DNA from: Agapanthus africanus | Taxonomy: Eukaryota > Streptophyta > Magnoliopsida > Asparagales > Amaryllidaceae | Length of the DNA: 64,000 nt | NCBI GenBank assembly: GCA_030015575.1 | Contig: CM057338.1 | Span: 777,493,864 to 777,557,863, forward strand | Direction: 5' to 3' | Shown here: positions 35,420 to 48,690 of the stretch, piece by piece | How the letters are laid out: every line of letters starts with the position of its first letter | Position numbering within the stretch: the stretch's first letter is position 1 | Position numbers and translations under genes: made by a program | Notes under the pieces: model-generated | The model's input: the letters and a program-made list of their open reading frames with translations, nothing else | The model's database searches: none | Told to the model about the DNA's origin: nothing

Positions 35420-38214
35420 AGGGCCATCTGATAGCAGTGGTTGTAGTATCTCATACTCAACCATCCCATAAAAGTCTCTCTCTGGGAACAGGCCTTTGTG
35501 AGTGGATCCGCTGTGTTGTCCTCTGAGTCTACTCTCCAAACCTCGATCACCCTGGAGATCAACCATCTCCATGATCAAGTGATACTGCCTTAGAATATGT
35601 CTGGATCACTGATGGTACCTGCGTTCCTTGGCATAAGCCACAACTCCATTGTCACACAATGGGAGGAACATAGTTCATCTTATGAACCAATATATACCCA
35701 AACAGCCTCTTTGGTAGTATCTTAAGTAGCGATGTATCCTGCCTTTATCGTCTAGTATGTCACGGTATCTAAATTGGAACTCTTCCAACATACCGTCCCT
35801 TTACTGAGGGTAAAGACAATGCCTGCGACTGACATTCAGTCGTCTTTATCACCCTGGAACACTTCCAGTGATTCTCCCCAGGATCAATTGATACCATCTC
35901 ACTACTACTAGTGAGATTCCTAACATCCAATTAGATCTATCTCATAGATCCAAAAACCCAGGATTTAGGAGGTATCACTTTGATCCTATATGGAGAATCA
36001 TTGTGATAAGCGGAGATTGATCGAGCGTAGCATAGGAAACTCCTTCCCTATCAAGAGTATGTCATCCACGTACTCTACGAGGATCGTTACCATACTCCCT
36101 ACTACCTTTTTGTATATACAAGGTTCATCTACCATTTTGATGATGTCAACTTCTTTGACTAACACATCAAAATAGACGTTCCAACTCCGCGATGCCTGCT
36201 TTATCCTATAAAGCATCTTGCACACGTTTCCGCTGCTCCCACTGTCTACGAGGCCCTCTGGCTGTGTACTTATAGACGCATTCTTCTAAAATATCATTTA
36301 GAAAAGCAGTCATGACACCCAGCCGCCAGATATCGTAGTCATGGTATGTAGCCGTGTCAAGTAGTATCTGGATGGACTTAAGCATGGCTACTTAGAAAAG
36401 GTTTCATCATCATCCATACCTGGTCAATGATGTAGACCTTTAACAAGTCTAGCTTTGTAAGTCTCAACTCTTCCATGTACACCAAGTAATCTTCTCAAGA
36501 TATACTTGCTCCTGATGGGGATTTAACCCTTCAGATATAGCAATCAAAGTCCATACTTTGTTGGTGTATAAGGATTCCATCTCAGATCACTAAGCATCCA
36601 GCCATTCTTACAGAGTCTTACTCCTGATGGCCAGCTCGAAACTAGTTGGGTCATCATCTCATGATGCAATCCTCGCTACCACTGTCATAGAGAAACAGAA
36701 GTATCTCTCAGGTGGGTGAGGAACCCTACTAGATCGGCGGAGAGGCCGAGGTTCGTTGGTAACTATTGAATCCTTTGGTTCCATCAAATCATCTTCTGTA
36801 GTTTGCATAGCTGGAACCTTTCCAGTTGTACATTACAGACCTTGCCTCGAGCTTGTCCGGATTTTGCTTTTAAACATAGGACGGACAACCCCAAATCTTA
36901 ACTAGCTTAAGACATGGGCTCTTCCCTTTCCATATCACATATGAAATGGTAGGCAACTGATTTGATTGGAACCCTATTCAATAGGTATGCAACTTCATAA
37001 GTGCATAACTCCCAAAAAGGAAAAAGGTAACTCAGTATTACTCATCATAGAGCACACCTTATCATATAGGGTGTAATTGCTCCACCCCGATATACCATCG
37101 TGCTATGGTGTATACAGAGGAGTAATGCTGAGAGAGAATCTCATTCTCCTTTAGAAAAGTCCAGGAATTCCGTGCTCAAGTATTCTCCTCCTTGATCTCA
37201 TCATAGGACATAATACTTATACCCGTATTGGTTCTCTACTTCTCGCTTATATTCTGTGAATATCTCAAAAGGTTCGGACTTGTGTTTCAACAAGAACATA
37301 GATCTGAATCTCGAGATATTATCAGAGAATATAATGAAGTACAAAGAACCGGTCTTGGCATATGTAGACTGGGGACCTACATACATCAACATGTATCATT
37401 CCAAGAGTTTACTAACTCTTTCTCTGTTTCCAGTAAACGGAGCTATGGTCATCTTATCTTTGTGACATGTCTGGCGAGTTTCACAAGATGTAAATTCAAA
37501 CTGATTTAAATATGCATCTATATGTAACTCTAGCTGGTCGGGTCACATTGATCTGACCTAGTCTACAATGCCTCAAGAAGAATTCGTTCATTTCTGAACT
37601 CTTCCTCTTGTGTGTGTTCCATATACTAAGAACTGTAGTTTGATTTAGAACATCAATGCTTTTAGATAACGTGCCTGAACCGATCAACCTTTGATATAGG
37701 AAATGTTCAAAACATTATCCAACAATACAAAATTTTATCATTTCTTTACTAATAAAGAGACTGATATGATTTTGTATATCAGGTTCGGTATCTAATAACA
37801 TTCGTTCAGAATCAATGTATTTGGAATACAGGGTGACAGTGACCGACAGACTTGGCTGCAACTCTTGCCCCGTTTTCTGCCTCATGAAACTTATCACCCG
37901 TTCTCAGTTCTCTACCTATCTGTAGCCCTATGTAACAGATTACATATATGGGATCCTGATCTGGTATCTCATACCCAGGACGTAGAGGATACAGAGAATC
38001 AGTTCTTTGTAACGAACACACCCGAAGATGATGCATCAGCATGCACTCTCTTCGTTTGGGCGGCACGGGAATTCTGGTAATCCCCAATTTCCTGCTCTGT
38101 CTTATAACAATTATAAGGTGGAGCGGGACCAACGTTCCCCAGCTCAGTATAACAAGCAGGTTCGGTCAATAATCCGTATTATTATCTTGACTAAGGCGTG
38201 ATATGGTCGCTACC

Positions 38215-41200
38215 AGGAGAGAGAGAGAAGAAAACACTCAGCGTGCGCTCTTGCAAGAATAGATTGGTTATTATTTTATCTAATCAGGATAGCTCCCACT
38301 GCTTTTTATCAAATCTTCCTTCAAACCCTAAAAGGAAAGACTAGCCGGGATTAATTACACACTACAAGTTCGCCAATCTTTCAGCCAGGCCAGTATCGGT
38401 ACTTTGAGGGAGGTCCCCCGTGCTTTCGCACGAACCTAATTATTGTAAACCTCGTTTTCCCAGAGGCGTAACCTCGTTGACACCTTTCTAGACACCTACT
38501 TGATCGGCTAATTATAATGTATAAAACTCTCCCAGGAGTAACACTTACTCGCAGCGGGTATCGGGATCTAACTATCTCATAGAAGGTATGCAATCTCATT
38601 GCAAATTTCAACACTTGAAATTCCCGATAATATTTTGCCCCTAGCTCGCTATGACCTTGACGCATGCCAAACAACCCAAAGTCTGCTAGTCAAGTTCAAC
38701 CCGTACATTTTTTGATTGAATTAAACCCACCCGCACGACCCTTGACGCATGCCAAACAACGCCGTACGAATACCCTAATCCAATCGCATCATATGCTGGC
38801 AGATAAGCACTAGTTAGCTACCGTACACAACGCCTTGACGCATGCCAAACAACCGCAGCACGAATACTAACTAATACTTATCTGAAATGACGAAGGGCTA
38901 CGACAGGTTTTTCTGAAAACCTATTGCGTAATGAACTTGATATCGTTGTAGGATCGAATGAATTTTGAAATGGAGTGTCTTTGAGGCTTTTCTAGTTTTG
39001 CTAAAGGAGTCACTCCCAGTGAAGGGATCGTCGGTCCTTTCCTCGTCGAATGAGGTGCGGGATATATCACATATATCATTGTGCAAAGCAAAAACACTTA
39101 AAAGCAATCAAAAGACAAACCGAGTGTGTAGCATCTGCCAGTTATTGCTAAAGGAGTCACTCCCGGTGAAGGGATCTCGGTCCTTTCCTCATCGAATAAG
39201 GTGCAGGATATATCATATATACCGCTGTGCAAAGCAAGAACTGTAGCTACCCTTTTTATTTTGAAATTCGATTCTACAACATCTTAGGTTTCTTTTATTT
39301 CATTAATCACATTAATGAAGTCCCATCATTTAAGTACCTAAACATCACAGATAAATACGACGTACACTTATGCCATCCGCATTCGCCTCGATGTCCCCTC
39401 GTGCACCGTTAGGTTAGGTAACTAACGGCAGAGCGGGGCAGGGCTAGCGCGGGTGTAAAACATAAGTAACGTCTATATAATATATCATATATACTATATA
39501 AAGTATCTACCACAGAACATCACATGATCACATCACAGATATCGCAGCAGAAGAAACATATGAAATATTGGATATACTAGAACGTCCGTGTTTTCAATAC
39601 GAGCCAGTATAAAACACGGATTCCACGGTCGTGATGAATAGCCAAACCCACACCCCTAGACCCCTACGAGAGCGGCAAGCAGCCCTACCAATTCTGGAGT
39701 TAGGAGACCCGGACCCGACTCCTCGAGTTGGTCTCCCACTGGACTCCAGAACCCGGTTACTTGTGCCCTCCTCCTTGGGTCTATCCTAGTGCGGAAAAGT
39801 AAATAATATACAAACGGTGACATCTTCCGCAACCTGGAAGTGCCCCAATAAAAGAATATTACATACAAGTTTTTACATGAATGAAAATGAAAAACACTCA
39901 TCTCACATAAAAAACCCCGGCTATTCAAACACGACAATCCAATATAACATATCCAGTAACACATAACATCACATGTCATCAACGTAAGTAAATATGCGCA
40001 TCCCAATTGTCGTTGACATATAGCAACGAAACCGGCGATATCACATATTACACTTACGGTCACAGAAAAGAAAGTGTAAAACTACAACAGTTGGAATCCG
40101 CAACCATCTCAGACATCGCATGCCTGACCAAATGAATTACTTAGACATCACATGCCTAACAATTATAAACCCCGCATTTCAGTCTCATTATCGAAAACAC
40201 TTTTCAATATCGAGTCGGGCAATTCAACAAGATTCCCGACAGTCTGATCGAATACTCGTCGCAAACTTCAGTAGGCGGCCGCACCCCCGATACCGTCGAC
40301 AAAGTGCACCAAGGCGGAACACCGCTGCCGCGAGCACCCGAACGGATGCTTTCGGCGACGGGGTTCTCCTACAGTCACTTGGTCGGGGCTATGGAGCGAG
40401 GCTGTCTATTAAGTTTATCGGCGAGTATCCGCGTACGCTACGTGATTGCTACGGACTTTTGATCACATCAAAATTCCGTGGCAACCGATAAAGTGAGACT
40501 AAATTGCTAGATTTACAACATTCATTCAGTTATCTCATAACTTATTGTGAATTCCAATTATTGTATCCCATTCCAGATAAATAGAAAATGTCAAACTTTC
40601 CGATCGAACAATCGAACACCCAAGTTTTCCCGATACAAATCAACACATGAAATATGAGTCTAACAACATTCAGTTCGTGCCTCAGTACCAATGGTCCAGC
40701 CGTAGAAGGGTCAAGCCAACGCCTCACATGTGGCACGCCGTACTGCCCCAAACCCGAAGGTTCAAAGGGCAGTTCAAGACGGTCACATAATCGAGTTAAG
40801 GTTTGTTGTCTTCTAGAGGGTCCATCGCGTTACTTGCCCTAGTTAGAACGTCGTTAAACTACGGAAAAATCCAACACTTGGAAATTTCCCGACAGGGGAA
40901 AAATTGGGTATTTATATCCGGTCGAACTTTTTAACATATTCAAGAATTTATCCGGAAAGCCATATAGACAAAATTTGATACCCCGATCGAAACATCGAAT
41001 CCCCAAAGCAACCCCAGAAAATTCAACTCTTGAATAAATATTAAAAATTCCCAGAAAATCAAACTCCAGAAAATAGGAATTACTGTGCAAACAAAAGTCA
41101 AAGAGTCAACAGTATCGCCGCGGAACCGCCGCGCCACGTGGGCTTAGGCCGCGGTTCCGCGCCGTCATGATGGAGTTACGGCTCCGTTTTGCACAGTATT

Positions 41201-41349
41201 TCATAATAAACCCTTCTTTATTTTCTGCATATTTTTAATATTGAAAAATCCCAGATTTTAGAAAATTTCCAGAGAGCAATTTTGATTTGGGGTTTCGGGT
41301 TCGTTCGGACTTCAAACGTCGTCTAGACTTCGCCTAAGGCTCTAGCTAG
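38215..41349 (-). other. Long untranslated leader of element C
   Basis: It aligns through its length with the leaders of B, D and E. It holds the triple hairpins, a GAAA-loop hairpin (38419-38432), the roughly 90-bp direct repeat (about 39000-39090 and 39140-39240) and the GC-rich hairpin (41117-41163, outer arms GCGGAACCGC/GCGGTTCCGC; the inner arms pair less well than in B, D and E). Frames in it (39656-40063 minus, 40120-40491 plus) recur in sister copies but show no coding features. Confidence 0.7.
38655..38853 (-). other. Triple-hairpin leader motif of element C
   Basis: Sites are 38833-38853 (1), 38740-38760 (2) and 38655-38675 (3). All three carry the same inner stem TTGGC/GTCAA (one G-U) with loop ATGC, so the 18-base core TTTGGCATGCGTCAAGG is repeated three times. 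This core is unlike those of D and E although the flanks match. Confidence 0.75.
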
Positions 41350-41361
41350 GCTCTGATACCA
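41350..41361 (-). other. Primer binding site of element C
   Basis: GCTCTGATACCA (reverse of TGGTATCAGAGC) next to the 5' LTR end: initiator tRNA-Met primer. Confidence 0.92.
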
Positions 41362-41362
41362 C

Positions 41363-43585
41363 TGTAGGGTTCCTAGGCACCCTAATGAGGTCTCACAAGG
41401 CATCAACCATGCCAATTTCAAAAATACGGTGCCGAGAAACCCTAAGCTATGGATCGTCGGCTAGATGTCTAGGCGAAAATGCAAACTAGTTAACACTTAA
41501 CTAAGAGATACGGAAATACAACCTTTGTAGATCCGTTTGTCCACCTCCATAGCTCCATGAAGAAGTCATCTCCGCTGTACAAATCCGATCTTGGACTCTC
41601 ACGTTCGCTTCATCGGAGAATAGGCGGGCTAGGTCATCGACGACGTGCCGAAGATGATCTACGTCGAAGCATCACTAGATCAAGCTCCACCTTCACCGAG
41701 CCGTGAAAACTTGTGAAGGAAACACACTCTACTACTTGGCAAGAGGTAGAGGATGAAGAAATAGGAAGTGGGTAGACTTTAGAATTGGATTTCTCACTTG
41801 TTTCCATCAATCACCATTGATGGAGCTTGCTTTCTTCACTTTAAGAAAGGAAGAAGAAGATGAAATTGTTATGATAAGAATTATGAATATATTAGAATAA
41901 TCATTCTTATCATAATAATGACCATGGTAAAGTGTAGAGAGCTAACTTGAGTTAATGAGAATGGTTAGGGTTAAAAAGAAGACAAAAATGGTGACATGGT
42001 CAAAGTATTCATGAAGCTTCATGAAAGTAAAAGAATGCCACCATTTATCTCATTTCTTTTTCTTTTTCTAAAAGAATAAAAGAATAAATGAATAAGCAAA
42101 TAACTAAAAGAATAAACATAACCCTAATCATCATCTTAACCATTGTTTAATTCTATACACTTAACCAAAAACCATGTATCATCAAACATGATACAAACAT
42201 GTGCACAAAATCATATCGCATATTCAATGCGCACATCCGAGTGAGAAAATCCATTAAAAGTGAACCGATACTAGTTAATGCAAAGTAATATATCAAATAT
42301 ATAATTATACATTAAATCATTAAATCAACACTTGATTTAACGATCCGGTCATATCGCATATAACCGACAAGTATCTAATGTATCGGCTTATCGAATCAAC
42401 CATCGATTCGATAACTAGGTTATATCGCATATAACCATTCGATACATTCATCGCGAGAATAGAATACGGTATCACATACACGCATTATTCTCGGTCCCGC
42501 ACATATCTCATATGCGCTCCTATTTCGTTTCGCTTGAACCAGGAAACCTCTGTGTAGGACTCTAAAGACTCGTCAATACGCCGGCAGCAGGTGATGATCA
42601 TATCAAACACCCACAAGCCGCAAGCGGTCTGCTAAACGTAACGGCCACCCGGGTATTGAGCGATCTGAAGATCGACGAGCAAGCCCGCTCACACTCCAGT
42701 GAATCCAACCAGTAACACTACCGTACAGTCCGGTCTGATCGTCTGATATATCGCATATCTCGCCTAGGGGTGGTAAACGTCAGACCCCAATAGCTCGATA
42801 AGTCGTGTTGATATGAGGTCTATAACAATTCGAGAAACTACTGGTAACACTTACCAGTAAATCTCAGCAACCCTGGCCAGGGATTTCCTGTTATAGCCAA
42901 TCGAACACAGCGCAACATCAACCCCCTATACTGGGAGAGACGAATCCCCTCCTATCGCTCATTGCCTCCATGTGATTCGGGACTGTACCCAAAAACCACC
43001 GTTTTGCACGCCCTCTTGGACGTGGTAAGATGGAAATCAAAGCACAGTGGGAACCACACAAGACTCTATGACGATCTCGGGTCAACAGACTACTCTGTAC
43101 CAGTGTCACCAGAGAACTACCATCTGACGTGAGGTATAATACCATCTGGGAGTTCTCGGCGAATCCGTCCAGTGTAACCAGTCTCTACTGAGCACCCGTA
43201 TATCATCTCTGATGTCAAACACCAATGGATATAGGATCATCCATTGCCTATCTGTATGGGTCGAGAAGGTATGCGCTAGTCTACACTGGTATATCGATGC
43301 CCCGTCTCGATACACCCACGACTAGGGACTTTGAAGGATGTACTTATGGACTACCATGTCCCCACTAGTATGATCCGCATCATAGTCCAGGTAGTCAAGT
43401 ACAGATCCTAAGGGCTTTACCAACATGTAACAGAGAGACAATCAGCATACACGTTAAGGTAAAGGGTAACCAGATAGCATACTATCATGTCGAGCAAGAA
43501 AGTCCTCCCTATATATGTCCCAGCATCCACTACAATATACATCCTATGTATAGTAATGGCCTCTAGGGCATACATATAACTAACA
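41363..43585 (-). repeat. 5' LTR of element C (2223 bp)
   Basis: Same length as the 3' LTR and about 1.3% different by eye. It ends at CTAACA, followed by ATAAG and the rest of the D LTR. Confidence 0.93.
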
Positions 43586-43590
43586 ATAAG

Positions 43591-45541
43591 TACATCCTTC
43601 AAAGTACCTAGTCGTGGGTGTATCGAGACGGGGCATCGATATACCAGTGTAGACTAGCGTATACCTTCTCGACCCATACAGATGGGCGATAGATGATCCC
43701 ATATCCATTGGTGTTTGACATCAGAGATGATATACGGGTGCTCAGTGAAGACTGGGTATACTGGACGGACTCGCCGAGAACTCCCAGATGGTATTATACC
43801 TTACATCAGATGGCAGTTCTTTGGTGACACTGGTACAGAGTAGTCTGTTGACCCGAGATCGTCATAGAGTCTTGTGTGGTTCCCACTGTGCTTTGATTTC
43901 CACCTTACCACGTCCAACAGGGCGTGCAAAACGGTGGCTTTTGGGTACAGTCCCGAATCACATGGAGGCAATGAGCGATAGGAGGGGATTCGTCTCTCCC
44001 GGTATAGGGAGTTGATGTTGCGCTGTGTTCGATTGGTTATAACCGGAAATCCCTGGCCAGGGTTGCTGAGATTTACTGGTAAGTGTTACCAGTAGTTTCT
44101 CGAACTGTTATAGACCTCATATCGACATGACTTATCGAGCTATTGGGGTCTGACGTTTACCACCCCTAGGCGAGATATGCGACATATCAGAAGACGAGAC
44201 CGGACTGTACGGTACGTGTTACTGGTTAGATTCACAGGAGTGTGAGCGGGCTTGCTCGTCGATCTTCTGATCGCTCAATACCCGGGTGGCCGTTACGTTT
44301 AGCAGACCGCTTGCGGCTTGTGGGTGCTTGATATGATCATCATCTGCTGCCGGCGTATTGACGAGTCTTTAGAGTCCTACACAGAGGTTTCCTGGCTCAA
44401 GCGATACGAAATAAGAGCGCATATGAGATATGTGCAGGACCGAGAATAATGCATGTATATGATACCGTATTCTATTCTCGCGATGAATGTGTCGAATGGT
44501 TGTATGCGATATAACCTAGTTATCGAATCAAGGATTGATTCGATAAGCCGATACATTGGATATTAGTCGGTCATATGCGATATGACCGGATCGTTAAATC
44601 AAGTGTTGATTTAATGATTTAATGTATAATTATATATTTGATATATTACTTTGCATTAACTAATATTTATTCACTTTAAATGGATTTTCTCACTTGATGT
44701 GCGCATTGTATATGTGATATAGTTTTGTGCACTTATATGTATCATGTTTGATGATACATGTTTACTTGAATTTGTGTAAAGATTAAACCATGGTTATTTA
44801 AATGGTTAGGGTTTTAATTTCCATATCTATTTATTTATTATGGAAATGATAATGAGAAAAATGGTGGCTTTCTTTGTTTGTTCATGAAGCTTCATGAAGC
44901 TTTGACTAAAGTGACCATTTTGTCTCATCCTTAACTCTAAGCATTTCACTTAACCATAGTTCTCTCTCTACACTTAACCATGGTTATAGTTATGATAAGA
45001 ATAATTCTTTTTCTATTTTTCTTATTATTCTTATGATAATTATCTTCTTCTTCTTCTTCTTCAAGAAGAAAAAGCTTGATAGCTTCAATGGTGATTTGAG
45101 AAAAAGAGTGAGAAATCCAATTCTAAAGTGAACCCACTTCCTATTTCTTCATCCTCTACCTCTTGCCAAGTAGTATAGGGTGTTTTCTTCACAAGTTTCA
45201 TGACTTGGTGAAGTGGGAGCTTGATCTTGTGATGCCTCGACGTAGATCATCTTCGGCATCGTAGTCGATGACCTAGCCCGCCCATTTCTCCGATGAAACC
45301 GACGCAAGAGCCCGGGATTCTATTTGGACAGCGAGGAGACTTCATCATGGAGCTATGGAGGTGGAGGACCGGATCTACAAAGGTTGTATTTCCGTTCTTT
45401 TAGTTAAGTTGTTAACTAGTTTCTTTTTCGCCTAAAATTCTAGTTAACGATCCGTATTTGGGTTTCTCGGCACATGTAAAATTTGAAATTGGCATGGTTG
45501 ATGCCTTGTGAGACCTCCTTAGAGTGCCTAGGAACCCTACA
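43591..45541 (+). repeat. 5' LTR of element D, remaining 1951 bp
   Basis: It resumes with TACATCCTTCAAAG exactly where 33180 stopped (compare the uninterrupted 3' LTR near 51740) and ends AGTGCCTAGGAACCCTACA. The four-hairpin array is at 44498-44618. Confidence 0.93.
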
Positions 45542-45542
45542 G

Positions 45543-45554
45543 TGGTATCAGAGC
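45543..45554 (+). other. Primer binding site of element D
   Basis: TGGTATCAGAGC one base after the 5' LTR: initiator tRNA-Met primer. Confidence 0.93.
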
Positions 45555-48500
45555 CTAGCTAGAGCCTTAGGCGATGCCTAGACGGAGTTTGAAGTCCGAT
45601 CGAACCGAAATCCCATTTCAAAAATGCTCTCTGGACTTTTTTCAAAAACTGGGTTTTTTCCAGAATAAAAATTGCTAAAAAATTCAGCAGGGTCTTAGTT
45701 GAATTACTGTGAAATTCGAGGGGCTAACTCATCTAAAGCGCGGTGGAACCGCGGCACAAGCATGCCTTGTGCGGCGGTTCCGCGGCCATATGATGACGTC
45801 AGCCCTCCATTTTTGCACAGTAATTTGTCACTTCAGGTGCTGGATTTTCTGGGAATTTTTTAATATTTATTCAAGAGTTGAATATTCCAGGGTGTTTTGG
45901 AGATTCGATGATTTGATCGGATTATCAGATTTTGTCTTTGTGTTTTCCGGATAATTATTGAATATGTTAAAGAGTTCGACCGGATATATATACCCAACTT
46001 TTCCCCTGCCGGAAAATTTCCAAGTGTTGGATTTTTCCGAGGTTTAAAGACGTTCTAAGTAGTGCAAGTAACGCGATGGTCCCTCTAGAAGACAACAAAC
46101 CTTAACTCGATTATGTGACCGTCTTGAACTGCCATTTGAACCTTCGGGTTTGGGGCAGTACAGCGTGCCACATGTGAGGCGTTGGCTTGACCCTTCTACG
46201 GCTGGACCGTTGGTACTGAGGCATGAAGTGAATGTCTTTGAACTTATTTCATGAGTTGAGCTGTTTCGGGAAAACTTGGGTGTTCGATTGTTCGATCGGA
46301 AAGTTTAACATTTTCTATCTTATTCGGAATGTAATACAATAATTGGAATTCACAATAAGTTATGAGATAACTGAATGAATGTTATAAACATAGCAGTTTA
46401 GTCTCACATGATTGGTTGCCACGGAATTTTGATGTGATCAAAAGTCCGTCGCAATCACGTAGCGTACGCGGATACTCGCCGGGTAAACTTAATAGACAGC
46501 CTCGCTCCATAGCCCCGACCAAGTGACTGTAGGAGAACCCCGTCGCCGAAAGCATCCGTTCGGGTGCTCGCGGCAGCGGTGTTCCGCCTTGGTGCACTTC
46601 GTCGACGGCGTCGGGGGTGCGGCCGCCTACTAAAGTTTGCGACGAGCATTCGATCACAATGTCGGGAATCATGTTGAATTGCCCGACTTGATATTGAAAA
46701 GAGTTTTCGATAATGAGACTAAAATGCGGGGTTTATAATTGTTAGGCACGCGATGTCTAAGGAATTCATTTAATTTGGCATGCGATGTCTAAAGAGGTTG
46801 CGGATTCCAACTGTTGTAGTTTTACACTTTCTTTTCTGTGACCGTAAGTGTAATATGTGATATCGCCGGTTTCGTTGCTATATGTCAACGACAATTGGGA
46901 TGTGCATATTTACTTACGTTGATGACATGTGATGTTATGTGTTGCTGGATATGTTATATTGGATCGTCGTGTTTGAATAGCCGGGGGTTTTTATGTGAGA
47001 TGGGTGTTTTTCATTTTCATTCATGTAAAAACTTGTATGTAATATTCTTTTATTGGGGCACTTCCAGGTTGCGGAAGATGTCACCCTTTGTATATTATTT
47101 TCTTTTCCGCACTAGGATACACCCAAGGAGGGGAGCACAAGTAACCGGGTTCTGGAGTCCAGTGGGAGACCGACTCGAGGAGTCGAGTCCGGGTCTCCTA
47201 ACTCTAGAATTGGTAGGGTTGCTTGCCGCTCTCGTAGGGGTCTAAGGGTGTGGGTTTGGCTATTCATCACGACCGTGGAATCCGTGTTTTATACTGGCTC
47301 GTATTGAAAACACGGACGTCCTAGTATATCCAATATTTCATATGATTCTTCTGCTACGATATCTGTGATGTGATCATGTGATATGTTCTGTGATGGATAC
47401 TTTATATAGTATATATGATATATTATATAGGCGTTACTTATGTTTTGCACTCGCGCTAGCCCTGCCCCGCTCTGTCGTTAGTTACCTAACCTAACGGTGC
47501 ATGAGGGGACATCGAGGCGAATGCGGATGGCATAAGTGTACGTCGTATTTATCTGTGATGTTTAGGTACTTAAATGATGGGACTTCATTAATGAGATTAA
47601 TGAAATAAAAGAAACCTAAGATGTTGTGGAATCGAATTTCAAAATAAAATAGGTAGCTACAGTTCTTGCTTTGCACAGCGGTATATATGATATATCCTGC
47701 ACCTTATTCGATGAGGAAAGGACCGAGATCCCTTCATAGGGAGTGACACCTTTAGCGATAACTGGCAGATGCTACAACCCTCGGTTTGTCTTTTGATTGC
47801 TTTTAAGAGTTCTGCTTTGCACAGTGATATATATGATATATCCCGCACCTCATTCGACGAGGAAAGGACCGACGATCCCTTCACCGGGAGTGACTCCTTT
47901 AGCAAAACTAGAAAAGCCTCAAAAACACTCCATTTCAAAATTCATTCGATCCTACAACGATATCAAGTTCATTACGCAATAGGTTTTCAGAAAAACCTGT
48001 CGTAGCCCTCTGTCATTTTAGATAAGTCCTAGTTAGTATTCGTGCTGCGGTAGTTTGGCCTCCGTCAAGGCGTAGTGTACGGTAGCTAACTAGTGCTTAT
48101 CTGCTAGCATATGATGCGATTGGATTAGGGTATTCGTACGGCGTTGTTTGGCCTCCGTCAAGGGTCGTGCGGGTGGGTTTAATTCAATCAGGAAATGACG
48201 GGTTGAACTTGACTAGCGAACTATGGGTAGTTTGGCCTCCGTCAAGGTCATAGGACGCTAGGGGTAAAATATTATCGGGAATTTCAAGTGTTGAAATTTG
48301 CAATGAGATTGCATACCTTCTATGAGATAGTTGGATCCCGATACCCGCTGCGAGTAATTGTTACTCCTGGGAGAGTTTTACACATTACAATTAGCCGATC
48401 AAGTAGGTGTCTAGAAAGGTGTTAACGAGGTTACGCCTCTGGGAAAACGAGGTTTACATTAATTCGGTTCGTGCGAAAGCACGGGGGACCTCCCTCAAAG

Positions 48501-48690
48501 TACCGACACTGGCATGGCTGAAAGATTGGCGAACTTGTAGCGTGTAATTAATCCCGGCTAGTCTTTCCTTTTAGGGTTTGAAGGAAGATTTGATAAAAAC
48601 AGTGGGAGCCATCCTGATTAGATAAAATAATAACCAATCTATTCTTGCAAGAGCGCACGCTGAGTGTTTTCTTTTCTCTCTCTCCAGGTA
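45555..48690 (+). other. Long untranslated leader of element D
   Basis: It contains the GC-rich hairpin (45738-45786, inner arms GCACAAG/CTTGTGC), a direct repeat of about 90 bp (47675-47765 and 47811-47905), the triple hairpins, a GAGG/CCTC hairpin (48427-48439; GGGG/CCCC in A, a paired change) and the GAAA-loop hairpin (48470-48483). A 135-codon frame at 46838-47245 recurs in sister copies but is low-complexity and lacks any recognisable domain, so I do not call it a gene. Confidence 0.7.
48051..48247 (+). other. Triple-hairpin leader motif of element D
   Basis: Sites 48051-48070, 48144-48163 and 48228-48247 all read TTTGGCCTCCGTCAAGG: stem TTGGC/GTCAA, loop CTCC. Outer stems are CTGCG/CGTAG at site 1 and CTATGG/TCATAG at site 3. 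The base after CAAGG is C, G and T at sites 1, 2 and 3, as in all other copies. Confidence 0.75.

Larger units (their letters stand above)
33181..43585 (-). mobile_element. Element C: gag-less Angela-family copia element inserted in D's LTR
   Basis: Minus-strand element with LTRs at 41363-43585 (5') and 33181-35403 (3'), each 2223 bp, and a perfect ATAAG duplication. The leader is about 38215-41349 and the decayed pol about 35420-38205, with RT remnants around 36000-36490, integrase around 36900-37400 and protease around 37950. No gag is recognised, and pol has many breaks. About 28 LTR differences (1.3%) suggest about 0.5 million years, younger than its host D, as nesting demands. It is closely related to D and E in LTR and leader. 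Confidence 0.92.

Noticed and set aside
40120-40491. Arginine-rich frame of 123 codons antisense to element C, with versions in D and E
   Set aside because: It is the shadow of a GC-rich leader stretch; its length varies between copies and no family is recognised.
46838-47245. A 135-codon frame in the leader of D, with close copies at 39656-40063 (C, minus) and 60265-60582 (E, minus), as a possible conserved small gene
   Set aside because: The copies are only a few percent apart, so an open frame is inherited rather than selected. It lies in untranslated leader, has no known domain, and its sequence in B does not keep the same product.
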